From NCBI RefSeq assembly GCF_037975245.1, contig NC_092573.1, positions 3,969,501 through 4,029,500 on the forward strand: a DNA stretch of 60,000 bases, written 5' to 3'. The DNA is from Apostichopus japonicus. Its lineage: Eukaryota; Echinodermata; Holothuroidea; Aspidochirotida; Stichopodidae. This document shows, in pieces, positions 32,151 through 45,300 of the stretch; within the stretch, counting starts at the first letter, position 1, and every line of letters begins with the position of its first letter. A program made the translations under genes and the position numbers. The notes under the pieces were generated by a model that saw nothing but the letters and a program-made list of their open reading frames with translations, was not told the DNA's origin and did not search any database.

Positions 32151-33486
32151 CTAACTTCTTAATTACTACGAACCAACCCTGTGTGTTCCTACCAGGGGTC
32201 ACACACTATTTGGCAAACTGTCTTGCTATCAAGGTAAATGATTTTTTTTTTATTATATAAATTCTACTAAAACATTCCCTTTGCCACATAACACTGTACA
32301 ATAAATGTTCCATGTTACATTATAAATATTTTACAAGCATACAGTATATCAAGCTTACAAACCCATATATCTAACCAGTGCTAAACTACTTGCGTCAAGT
32401 ACACAAATTCTCTACCGTCTAAATACCGTACTTAATCCATTTTTTATTCAACGTATCAAATTCGCACCAAAGCAGAATCGACCAGCAGTTCTTACTCTGA
32501 AAGTATCCAGCATACAGTAGCTAGGGTCACACATTTTCAGAAACGTTTAATAATTCATGGCAAAGGAGCCAGCAATTTTCTCATTTTTCTGCTATGTACT
32601 GAACAGTACTGTACAATCAGCAATGTTACATACACTTAACTATACTGTACTGCAATCATACACAACCACACACTGCCAGTAAGGTCATTGATAAACTATA
32701 AGAAGCAACAAAAGGATATAAGTGGATCCTTTAATCTTTAGACTATCAAAGAATTAGAAATTTGTAAATAGCCTGCAGGTTGTGCTACTGTACATTACAT
32801 GGATCTACAAGTAGAGTATTTGATCAATTTGGAGGTCTTATAGATACATTATTGAAGTAGAAAATATAGTATGATCAAGGCATGCAGGTTGGGTTGACAC
32901 AGCTTGGCCATATACAGTAGTCACAGAAAGGAAATTACAAAGTAGTAGCATGTTGTATTCAGATTATTATTATTATTATTATAGTTTTTTTTTTAATCCT
33001 TAGATTAAGGAACAATTGGTAAAGTTCTTGTTATGCCCCGCCCCCCCCCCCCCCTTTGACCCTCTTTGGCCCCTCTCCACTTGTTATAAGCTTTCAGACT
33101 GGTAAATATGGAAGGAAGAGGGCAGTGATTCAAAGAGGCATAGTAATTTATGAATGATCATCAATTCATCAAATGACTGGACTATGGAGTCTAATATACA
33201 TCCCACTTGATTGGAAAAAAACGTGTTTGGCACCAAATGACTACAAAATTTGTCCAGGACAAACGGTTTCAAACGTCATTCACTGGTGCATTGTTATTCA
33301 AATTTGAAGTGAAAAAGAATATATGCTTTGGTTGGGTACAGAAATGATTAAATTTAACATTAAGGCCTACAGTACAGTCTGATGAGCTACATTAACCTCA
33401 TCAATCCAGAAATGAAGGCCCAGCATTCCAGAGATTTAGCATGTTAGCATGTTTAGTATCCAATAACTTAACAAATCAGAATAGTT
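32151..33486. other. non-coding stretch
   Basis: No gene is supported. There is an ATT repeat near 32962-32985, and a poly-C run (about 16) sits near 33040. Confidence 0.5.
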
Positions 33487-33874
33487 ATAATTTTAATTTT
33501 AATTTAATTTATAGGTTTACAGTCTTGTTCAGGGCCAAGGCCTTCTCACACGACTTTACAACTTAACCCTGGTCACTGGTAACTTGTCACACCTACACAC
33601 CAAAGTGTGCACAATTCAATCAATCTCTCCTGGGGCACCACAGTGCACCACAACCACGTGTCCCCCGGGGGACTTCCCATAGGGTGCAGCCACAGCCGCA
33701 AACAACTATATTTACAAGTTACCTCGCAAGTCCCCATTTATACACCTGGGTGAAGAGAGGCAATTGGAGTTAAAGCGCCTTGCCCAAGGACACAACGTTA
33801 TGATCTGGCCAGGGCTCGAACCTGCAATCCTTAGATCACAAGTCCACTGCCTTAACCCCTTGACCACAACGCCC
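33487..33874 (-). mobile_element. tRNA-derived SINE
   Basis: Read on the minus strand, the element starts with a tRNA-like head (GGGCGTTGTGGTCAAGG at 33874, A-box-like) and has a clear pol III B box, GGTTCGAGCCC, near 33805-33815. A body follows with the TCCTTGGGCAAGGCGCTTTA segment common in animal SINEs, and it ends in an AT-rich TTAAAATTAAAATT tail (33512-33487). Length about 388 bp. No target-site duplication was confirmed. Confidence 0.75.
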
Positions 33875-35242
33875 TTATAGAAACATTAATACTGGCAGTC
33901 AATTCCCCTCCTCTCTCCCCCCCCCCCCCCTTGGACTATATTAACATGTTAAGACTGAATATTCATCCTTTAGCTGCACCATACTGTACAGTATTCATAA
34001 GCAAATACTGTCGGTTTTTAAATATCACGATTCACTCGCCAAAATGTCAAACGTAGTACATTTTCTTATCGCCAAAGCTAAAATGCTACTCGCCGATTGT
34101 GAGTTAGCGAACGTATTTGTCGTGGCCTGCCGTACTGTATCCATAAATACTGTCAACTATGTTTCTGAAAGTACAGTGATTTTCATCACTACTTTTTGTT
34201 CAATATACACTTAGTTTATCACTCACTGGTGGTTTGTTCAAACAAGAAATGTTTTTTCCCCCTCCCCCCTTCCAACCCCCTCATATGTATGATGCAAAGT
34301 GCTCATAAGTGGAGCGTATACAGTAACTTTCAAGAGATTTAGACTTCCCCTACCCTCTGATATATACTATTGGTATATTCATACATGCCTACACCTTTGA
34401 AGTTGCCTTAATAGCTAAATTGTAAAACATTTGTTGAATTAAATAAAGACTATACAAAGTATTCGCTTCCCACCCCTCCCCCTCCCTCCCCCTTCCTCTC
34501 TACAAATAATCACAACGTAGAAGAAAGAAAACACATACTGTACGACCAAGTTTTGATGCAACAATTCCCTCCCCCCAAATGTATACAATATTTAAATGTA
34601 TATAATATCCAAATGAGGGTCACATCCATCTGCCAATAAAGATTATCATCTCTTGTGCAATATTATTTTCTGTGACAGAGGTATAGTTAATCATTTATGT
34701 AGAGCCCATCTTCATCATCATCATCATCATACATAAAAGCCCAATTTTTTTATTCCTCTCTGTTGATACCAACTGGACTTTTATCATTGAACAATCAGTT
34801 GTTATCAGATTCATTACACTGGATCTAGTTCCATAATACAAACATTCAAGTTCATAGTCCCTATATGCATCATCACAGAAAGTCAATAATTTCTTTGTAA
34901 GTATAGTACTACTCAGGTGATTGCATGGCATAGATTTGAACTAAGTGATAATGAAGGTACACGTGGCATAATGACTGTAACTAAACAATACAGCTCTAGA
35001 AAAGCATTGTATGATCTGCAAGGCACTGGCAGTCACTGTTCACCACTCGAATGCAAATATTTACAATTAGCTACAATACAGTAACTAATGACATATGTTG
35101 GTGTAAACCATGAGCAAATATTCAGTTGAATAGCGCATGAATCATGGTCGTCGATCCCTTTCAGAAAATTAACAAGATGGAAGGCATTGTATACAGTATA
35201 AACAATGTACTGTACTGAATTTATATAGGTACTGTATGTACA
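33875..35242. other. non-coding stretch
   Basis: No gene is supported. It contains poly-C runs near 33915 and 34258, and a CAT repeat near 34709-34730. Confidence 0.5.
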
Positions 35243-35880
35243 GTAGATGAGGAGAGTGCATAAACAGGCTGGAGACAGGTAAGGGAGGAGCGAAGTAGAA
35301 ATGAAAGATATGTACATCGAGAAGAATGAAGAGATGAGAAGACACTGTTAATGCAAGGGTGAGAATGGAGATGGAATGGGAAATTGAAAGATCTATATGG
35401 GAAAGTGATGGGACAATAGGGGATGGAGAGAAGGGATGATAGGGACAAGGTGACAAGAGGGATTTGTTAGAGGTGTTATTGAACAGAAAGTGAGAGATGG
35501 GGGAGGGGGAGGGGGGGGAGAAAAGTAAGATGAGAAAATTAGGTACAATGAGAGATTGGAGAGAGGAGAGGAGAGAGGCAAAAATACGAGGGTGCACAGA
35601 TGGATGTGTGAGAGAAAAGGCAAAGTTAGTTGAGGGGAAAGGAAAGATGACAAAAAGAAAGTGGGAGGTACAGTATGAGGATGGGTGGGAAGGGACAAAA
35701 AATCCCCCTATCCCAGTGTCCATTACCAGGAAAATGGAGTTGGATGTTTAAAGACAGAGCAGGATGGCAATAAATAATGAGAGGGAAGAGATGCAAGAAG
35801 GGGGAGACGACAAAAAGGAAGATGAGGGATAGGTTGTGGGGGGGGGGGAGGGGGGAATGAAAGATGGGAAAATGGGAAGG
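35243..35880 (+). repeat. long polypurine (G/A-rich) tract
   Basis: More than 600 bp are strongly enriched in A and G on the plus strand, with GGGAGGGGGAGGGGGG (about 35499-35517) and a second G run near 35838. The opposite strand gives long Ser/Pro/Phe/Leu frames (for example 35169-35723) that reflect base composition, not genes. Confidence 0.75.
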
Positions 35881-38800
35881 TATATCTGAGGAATAAAAAC
35901 TGTTAGGTTAGGAGAGGAATCTGTCATGAATTTGTGTTAGCCTAAGTCTCTCGGAATGTACACTACTTTTAAACTCATATTAGTACAGTAACTTTTAACA
36001 TGCTCAAATTTCCAATACTAATCACTATTTTCAGCTGCACTTTATGATCGGATTGATTAACCTCGATCATGTCATGCATAATACTCACACATTATAACGG
36101 TTACAACTGGACATCACTCGAGAAAGAGGATTATTGCAAAAAGCTTTCAGTATTACTCCTAAATGAGACCAGGGGCATACATACAGTACAGGGCATGGGG
36201 AGAGGAGGGGTTGTGGTAAATATAAAAGGAATTCCTGCTTTCTTTAGCTTACTCTTCCAATTGCTGCTTGTCCAGTCACTGAAGTGGGTCTCTTAGAAGG
36301 TACTCCGTCTTAAAGAGGTACTCCGCCCTAAAGAGTTATTTCGTCTTAAAGAGGAACTCCGTCCTCAAAATCGCTCTACAGCACCCTTTAACAATGGTTA
36401 AGGTACACAACTCAAACAGACGGAGTTACAGTATTTACTTTTATAGTTTATAATCCAAATTTATGTGTCCTGCAAATTCAATGAACGTCTTTCGTCAATT
36501 TCCTTTGCAATCGATAGAACTGTATGTCTAATTTGAAATTTTAATCTTTCCCGGGTACAATTGTGACGGACTTGAGTGAGAGATAATTACTGTTATGTTC
36601 TCGAGCTCCTTGTCTGTAGCAGTCGAGCCAGGGGGAGCTACGGAGTACCGAAGTCGACGTCAAGATTGGAGTCTGTACAACCCCAAAATGCAGCTCAAAA
36701 TTAGTATGGTTTAAAAATTGCATTTATAATCAAGTCTAGTTAAAATAACATATCTGGAGAATACACAACATGGTATGTATCTGATGCCTCTCCAAAAAAT
36801 GCTACGTAAAACATAAAACAGCAACACACTTACATGTTGGTAACAAGGAGATGATAACCCGGTAAAGAGCTTCCTCTCTCAACAAGTGGAAGATAATCCA
36901 TGGTGAATATTCATTTTAAAGATGCAGTCTAAAACTGGGATTCTTGATGCAAAACACTTATATTTAACACTGGATATGCACAGCAAACCAATCACTAACA
37001 CCACCACAGAAATAGGATCCATACAATGAACCTTCATACACAGTCATATGATTTTTAAAACACTGTAACCGCACTTCATTAGACATTGATTTCCATTGAA
37101 TATTAAATACTTCACACATGATACTGTACATGGATAAAATCACTGACTATCACTACAGTACTGTATCTTCAGGACACTATTAAGTTTAATACAGAGTATT
37201 AATAAAAACCCTCATAATTTGTAAAGATCCTTTGTTTGCACTCCCAGCATTGGGTTTTTTGTGTACACGGTTGATTTCCAGTTACTGAAAGCAATATCGA
37301 TGGCACACTGAAGTAAAAAGTGCAGGTCATAGCACACACAGGATAAAATATTCATTCCAGGCTCTGTCGTTTACTTTCTGTTGGATTTCACAAAGGACAT
37401 GCATACATACTGTACTACAGTACACAAAACTCAATGCACTACTAACAGTTAATTCAACAAGCTGCATTAAGGCAATTAATCTTACAAGTCAAAAACTTTA
37501 CTGCTGTTAACCTTCTTTGTCTCTGCACTGCATTAAGTTTTTTCATGTCCGAAACTCTTGACGTGTTTATCGCTCTATTGAAAGTACCTCAAGTGAACTT
37601 CCAGTATCTACAAACAATTTGATCCCAAAAGAAACTACTGAAGATAAAAAAAAATTAAAAAACGATACAATTTTTAGTTTCTTTTAAAAGTAGCAATCTC
37701 AAAGTTACGTATTATCACGGTATCTTTATTTTATGACTTCTTTAAAGGTGCTCTCCTTTTATTTTTATTTTCTTTCTTTTAAACGTTAGGGATATTTGAA
37801 TGCATGTAGATGCAGCACTTGACTACAGAGCTTAATACTGTACACCAAAACATGTACTGTAGCAATTACAGTTATTATGTATACATTGATTCATTTACTT
37901 TCGATACAAATTAGTTACAGTGTACAAGTAGCCCTGGGCATATTACACGCAAACTTACAGCATACATACATACATATCAGTTACAATTCAACAAGTTTTG
38001 ACTTGTATATATATACTAAATATATTGTGAAGGCACTGCTTGACAGTATCTTACATACATACATGCTTTTCTCACCAAAACATTTCATTGTCACTATTCT
38101 TCAGAAATTTTTTGAAATTTGCCACTTTAATGAGCTGCATTTTTTCACTCTTGAAATGTTAAATAATTCCTTATCAACCTCTAACAAAATCATTGGTTAA
38201 GCAAAAAAATGCTGATGATAATTTAGGTATATTAATATGGGGTGTGGGGGTAGGAGTGGGGTGGGGATGGGAAAGAGTCAAAATACTGCAAAATAGATCA
38301 TACCACTGCATAGTAAATAATTCAGGATGTACATACAGCTATTCATTTGTGTAAATTACTGTATGATAGTCGCTTACCATGTCATTATGGCCATAACACT
38401 AAATATTGTTAGGGCAGGTCAAAATGTTTTGAAATAACTTGTACTACAGTACTGTACAGCTTACGATCATATTTAGGGTGCTCTTTAGTGGATAAGCAGT
38501 TTGCAAACGGTCTTTGTTTTAATATTTTGAACTAGTAAATTATGGCCAAAACACTATATTAAGGTCATTAAGTATCCCTCCCAAATACACTGGACAGTTT
38601 GATAACGGTCATTCAAGCTCAAATTTCAACAACCCTTTTACTGCCACCCATAGAGTAGTTTAGTTGTATATCCATACTTAGTGAATTGTCTACATTGATA
38701 ATTTTTAAGTTATGCTAACTTGTAGAATCAGTATCTTCAAGAAAGTACGTTTGAAGAATTTTTTGCACACTTGCATTTGTGGCTAATATTGATGACCTTT

Positions 38801-39132
38801 AAGAGGACAGGGGGGTTCAAAATATTGCAAAGTATGTATATGAGTTTTTCAGGATACTATGCAACGTTGATTTCCTTAAAAATACCTCCAGTTTATTTTG
38901 TAATTTATGATCATTTAACACTATCAGAGCAGGTCAAAAGACGGCAAATATACTCTCATATCCTCGGCCTCCCACTCAAAATTTTCAATATGCAGATCCA
39001 TATTCTGATAAGCCAGAAAATACTGTGACAAGTTGCCAAAAATGTACTGAATTGTCTTTTTCAAATTTCATGAAATAAATGGATCATGATGTGGGTATGG
39101 ACCACTTGGGAAGCTCTCATCAGTTTATTAGA
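35881..39132. other. gene-poor stretch with an 18-bp repeat and diffuse duplications
   Basis: No coding exon is supported. Four units of TACTCCGTCTTAAAGAGG lie at 36301-36371. Segments near 38275-38430 and 38810-38940 share degenerate words (CAAAATAYTGCAAA, TTCAGGAT, GCAGGTCAAAA), suggesting an old ~540-bp duplication. Confidence 0.5.
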
Positions 39133-39300
39133 GTTGTGAAGATGGCATGTAAATGCAGCAAAGAGGATATTTTGGCCTCTAAATTACCCATCAAATGTCA
39201 TCTGACTTAAAAGAGTCCTAACAGTTGTAAAGATGGCATGTAAATTCATGAAAAACGATAATTTGGCTACTAAATTACCCATCAAATGTCATCTGACTTA
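39133..39300 (+). repeat. 77-bp direct duplication
   Basis: Copies at 39133-39209 and 39224-39300 share GATGGCATGTAAAT at the start and an exact ATTACCCATCAAATGTCATC block near the end, with divergence in the middle. No open frame is preserved. Confidence 0.8.
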
Positions 39301-42300
39301 CTGTATGCACCCCATCTTATAATATTACCCACATATTACCGACAGTACAGTAACTGAACAATACTCCCCACTGACACATTTGGTTTTCTAACTTAAAAGG
39401 TACTCACTGTCCGGAAATAATCTGGGGATTCAGAATCACCCACGAGAATACTTTTCAAAACATTTAGCAAATTTTAGGACACTAACATTTGGGGCAAAGT
39501 ACTGTTCACCTTTAAGGTACTGGAAGTGGATAGGTAAAACACCGATTCAAATGTCCAGGATAACAAAGTGACCTGTTGGAGTCATGTGGAATCATAGTTT
39601 CACCTGAGAGGTGCTGGAATACAGAATAGCACCTAATTTTGTGACAATTTTCAAAGTACTTTCCAAGGAAGAGGTCAGTTTGAAATGTTTAAATACAGTC
39701 TAAGTAGAATCGGGAAGACATTTCTTCTATCAATGTTAGGTAGTCAAATCCCTCCTGAGCCCTTCTGTTAAAGTCCAGAGAATATTTATACATGAGACAT
39801 AGGTTTCTTCGTACAGATACAAGGTGGTATTTTTATCAGCAATCGTCATGCAGGAAAGGTATTACAGCTAGAAATGTCGAGCAGATGTTTTTACGCACTG
39901 TACTATACAGAGTGTAAGCTGTTCCACAATGTACAGAATATACAGAATTGATATCTGAGTCTGAATGTTGCCATATCAAATAATGCAACAGGAGACAAGT
40001 GGAACATTCAGCAAAAATAACGAATCAGCCTTTCCTGTTTTTCTGAACATCATAAAGAACAGGATCACTATGAATTCGAGCAAAGTGGCAAATTCCTTCT
40101 TCGTATCTTATTAATGCCGACTAACATCGTGTGTTATGTGCAGCAGTGTCTGATCGTCCCTTCATCCGGGTCTATCACTTTAGTACAGGCACAAATCAGT
40201 CTGAGTCTAATGGTGGGCGCACTGGAGTAAACCTACATGGCTGATCTATATACTGTACAATCATGATCTTGACCTTTTCACATTTGAGTAATATGCACTT
40301 TTGGTCAACATTTTACAACTAATGTGGTAACGATTACGCCAATATATATTAATTCATTACCTCATATTAAATTTTACTATCAAATTCCCTTCCTCATAAA
40401 ACCACATACTAGGAACCATAGGTAATCCCTGACCCCCTTTTTTGTTTTTGTGGCTGAGGATCAATTGAAAAGAGCCAGGAGTTTTAATGTCCCACCAATG
40501 TAGCTCTCTAAATCAAATATTAGTTATTTGCAATACTATAAACTAAATGATATGTAAATGTTGTTGCTTTTAAGATAACGTGAGATCTATTGTACAGTTA
40601 TAGGGGTGCTCATCACAGAGTTATTACTTAAACCAAACTCAATCAGAATCTGAGAACTTTCCTTATAATGTAGAACACAAACTAATGATAGAATCTTTCG
40701 TAAATTTCGGCAAATACATCTTCAAAAGACACCTGACCTCCACCCAAAAGTCATTGTTCCCCGAAAACCAACAGTTCATGAGACTCGCCAAAGCTGAACG
40801 TATTGACTTACTGTAAGCTGTTGACGAAGGTATCCATATTCTGGAACGTTGCCAACCTCAAATGCAACTGAAATCAACCAAATTATTCTCAATCAAGAAT
40901 GCATAGAAATACTTTGTAGACATTCAATATGAGAGTCACCACATCGATAGTTGACTTACTGTACGACTATTGCCATGGACGCTTCGCCACTGGTATCTTC
41001 CAGTACCTTAAAAGTACTTAAGCTGATCCTTGAAGTGAAAATATAAAGAGGGTCAACTATAAACACAATGATTCACCTATCCCTATTGATGTATGTATGT
41101 ATGTATGTATATATATGTATGTACGTACGTATACATATACAGTATATATATAGATGATTATTCTGTATGTACTTGGAAATTCTTGGCCAATTTCCAGTTT
41201 GTAGTCTTTGTTTCATTCTGGTATTAAATATACTACCAGCAATATTAACAAAACCTAGCTATCAGTTCATTGAGCTGTGCAAAACATCCCTGGCACTGCA
41301 CACTGTATAAGAATTATTCAGTCCTAATACTATATATACCGAATGGCTTTATAAATATGAGTTAAATAGTTATCAGACTCTATATGTAAAGTGAATTTAC
41401 TATAATTATTGAATTTTCCAGAGAAGTCGACAATGAATTTGAGGTCAGTTATGTGAATAAGTACTTTTATTGCCACACACTTCTCTACAGTTGGATCATG
41501 TTGTACAACTTGTGCTGGACTACAGTGCTGTAGTGTTCACAGAAATGTTGTTATTATGGTTTTTTGGCTGATCAAGTGTACATAAATTGTAGATTAATCT
41601 GAGCATGAGTATTACTGTACCAACTGTACATGGCTATCACCTATACTATTAGTTCAAAGCCTTAAAATTTCAACTCTGAAAATTAAGGTGAACTGCACAG
41701 GTCTGAAGTGATCATGAATGGATTCTCGAGAATACTCAATAAAACATTCATCTTGAAAAACTCTGAGTTCAGTGTGAGATATTACTATACAGATCTATAC
41801 GTGGTGTGGCCCAACACTAACAGTGACGTTTACATTAACCATTCACACAATAACAACTGTGTCATGAATACAATTTTTTTTCTTCAATTGCAGTGTTCAA
41901 GCATGGATCTTTAATGTTTAACTATGTAGTACATACATGGTGCATACAAACAGATATTAGTCTTGAAAGTGATCAGATCATCAATGACTTACTTTAAGAC
42001 TTCTGTTGCCACTGAGAAAAAAAATGTGTACATTCAGTCAAATTTGCTATAACTATGGAACAATAACTGGCTTGCCTGAAGAAAAAGATTTTATCATTTC
42101 TTCAAAGCCACTTTAATGCTTTACGAAACATCAAGTGATTTGAGCCAAATTATATATATATACTGTACTGAACTATATTTAGACAAACAATTTTGACCTA
42201 TAATAGTAAAAGATAATGCATCAGGCCTCAATATTCATACTACTCATTTGGTTTAATGCATGCAGATTTCTCTGTTTGCCAGTTAGGAAAAAAGGCACTT

Positions 42301-45300
42301 GCATTTTCTGTCAGAAGGCATGAAGAACATTATCAACTCAGTATCATCAAAATCAGCAAAAATTTGACATGGTTTTTGAACCTTGTATAAACCCCTAGAT
42401 CTTTTACTGCATACAGTATTATCAGCAAACATTATTCAGCTGTTCTCAATTCCCATAAGCCTGAAAATGCTACATTTTTCATCATAACTAAGTAAATAGG
42501 CAATTTTTTCTTGTAAATTTATGCAAAATTAATTATGCTTATTATTAATTCAGAAAATGCAAGTTGGCATTTGATTTTTTCAGCAAGTACATTTTCTGTG
42601 CACTGGCATTTCTTAGCAACTGGCTAAACATAATTCTACCTGGCCTGATTATGGATGTAGTTTGCATGTTACATGGCAACTTGGTTTTGGCATGTTCAGT
42701 ATAAAGGACCCACATACTGCAATGTGTACATGCCATTTAAATAGTTTAGTTTTTGAATGGGATTGCCAGTTACGTTATCAAATACAGCAACACTGTTCAA
42801 TTTTATAGACCTGTAATAATGATGTTCAGTCCTTGAGAAGTGATTGTACTTTAAAAATGACACGCTATGCAAATCTGAACCAGCGATTCTTCGATGCCTG
42901 TAGAAGACAAGGAAGTTTTGTACTCGTTCAACCATTGCTAAATATTTTTTTTTTTAAATGGTTATATTTTCAAAAATTAATCTACCACAGGTCATTAATT
43001 TTTGGTTCTACAGTACATGTATACATCTTTCCTTTTCCTCTTCTTGTCAAAAATCATAAAATATGGCAAATATTTCAAGTTTCCCACTATATACACGTGT
43101 ACAGTTTGAAGTTTGATTTTGTTGTGCTTTTCCATATTCAGTCATCACTTGTATCTAAGTTCAATATTTATAACTCATTTGGCTCAAGTACGTATTCTGA
43201 TGAAATCAAGTTTTTGTTTGTCATTACAATGTCACCAAGAGGATAATTGTTCATTTCAAGAGACATTATGTCCCTCTGGGATGACTACTGTAGATGGCCA
43301 AATGTAGAAAATTAGCCCTAATGTACAAAATGGTACAGTAATTTGTATCTTCATGGGAAGCTGTGTACATAATGTTATCCAGGAAGAGGATCAGTCTGTT
43401 GTGCAAATCAGAACATTACAATATAATAACAAAATTGTGGATGCTGTAAATTTGCAGAGGGTGTAGCATGTTCCAAAGACAATAAAATATTGCTCACTCT
43501 GAAGAATCAAGTTATTTTCAGGAAGTAGAATTTACCTTCAAGATTTGTCAATCATTCATACCGTGCTTACAAGGCTTCCAATTAAGGATATCTGTTGGTC
43601 TAAACTAGCCTTTCACCTCTACGATGTTGACACGATTTTGCTTCTTTTGTAAAAACTCAATACTGGGCATCCACATACACAAAGTATCAGGTTTTTGCAA
43701 GTTTTCCTTCTTGAGATATCTTGTTTACTTCAGCAGCATGTCACTCACATACATACAGTACACACATACACCATCCCGATCACAACGGCTACAATATTGT
43801 CAAAAACAAAGTGCATTTCGTTTCCCGTTGCACAATATTACATGAAAACCAATATCCCATAGGCAGGAGTTTAAGGTCACACAAGGAAGCTTTACAAATC
43901 TTGAATTACCAAATCTGTCAAACCTCCAAATGAAAAGGAAGTATCTAAACAAGTTTAGCTAAATTGATATACGTACAGTGCTAAGTTAGAACAAAATATC
44001 ATATCTATTGTGTCTTTAGAAGGTCACATATATACAGTACAAACAATAATAGAACTTCTCAATAATGGAACTTCACTACTGCAGTACCCTTATTTTGCAG
44101 TCTTACAGCATTGTTATAGAAGTGTTATTTATAATGATAAGCACAAAACAAGAATACATGTATTCCAAACGGCACCACAGAATGGTAATCTACTAGCCAA
44201 CTGAGTAAATAATACAACTGAATCATAGATCGTTCAAAGATGACCCACATTAGATGGATGTTAAAACTAAGGTTATATAAAACATTTGGGATTCCAGTGA
44301 AATTCAAACACCAATTAGTAAAATACTACAGCATGAACTGTCTACACATGTACTCTGCCTCCTGTTCTAAAGACACATGTTATGTAATAAAATGATGTGG
44401 GTTTGTTGTGAAGATTTGCTGAACATGAACATTAATTACCCAATTCCTTAATGTTGTGAAATACCATCGTAGTAGTAACACATGCACTCTACACTGTAGA
44501 CAGGTACACAAAAAATATTGTTGAAGCTCACTGTGTCCAACCAAAAACCCCTCCTCCAAGACTGTGCATGTCTGGGGTTGTACATTTCATACGGAAGTTA
44601 GTGGTGAATTGTCAATGGTACAGTATCAAGCCACAAGATTCGGCTAGTAACTGGCAAAATGCCAGTGGATAATTTACAGTTTGCCGAAGAAATTGTTGTC
44701 AGTAGATATTAAGAACTTAATCATGTTGTAAAACAATTTACAAAATGGAAGTCCAAAGATCGCATGATTTCCATACAGTACCGAATTTGAAAGCATTTAC
44801 TGCATACCATAGGGAATATTCATGGGTTGCTCTCCAAAACCTGTACAGTAACTAATGTTTGTTGTTATTCAGGAAAATGCCAGTGAGAAGTTAGTTTCAG
44901 CCAGTAAATCTTTTAGTCATGTGGGTATATTGTATCAAGTGGCAGATATTGTAGAATTTGAGACCATTATACAGTAAGTGTATTGTATCTGGATCTGTTG
45001 AAAGTTGCTGTCTTTTGTCCATGTTTACATATTTAAATACTGTACATAAAGTAATAGTATTCTGATTATGGGAGATTTAGGAAGAAGGTTAAGTAAATAC
45101 TAGATCAACTGATTTGAATGTTTAAATGGTACCCATGTATGTATGTATCCATAATTGTGTGATACATCAAAGCTATTGTATACATGGACAAAACTCAATA
45201 TTACTACTTTGCAGGTTAACCTGAACTGATAAGTGGCATGAGATGTTGTGGTTTACTTTAATAACAAGAATAGGTATAGTACCTAGACATCTTCATAGGG

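Noticed and set aside
33780-33874. Possible tRNA gene
   Set aside because: The A and B boxes are those of a SINE head. No acceptor stem or anticodon arm pairing is intact.
35169-35723. 184-codon minus-strand Ser/Pro/Phe/Leu frame
   Set aside because: It is the complement of a polypurine tract. Composition, not selection, keeps it open.
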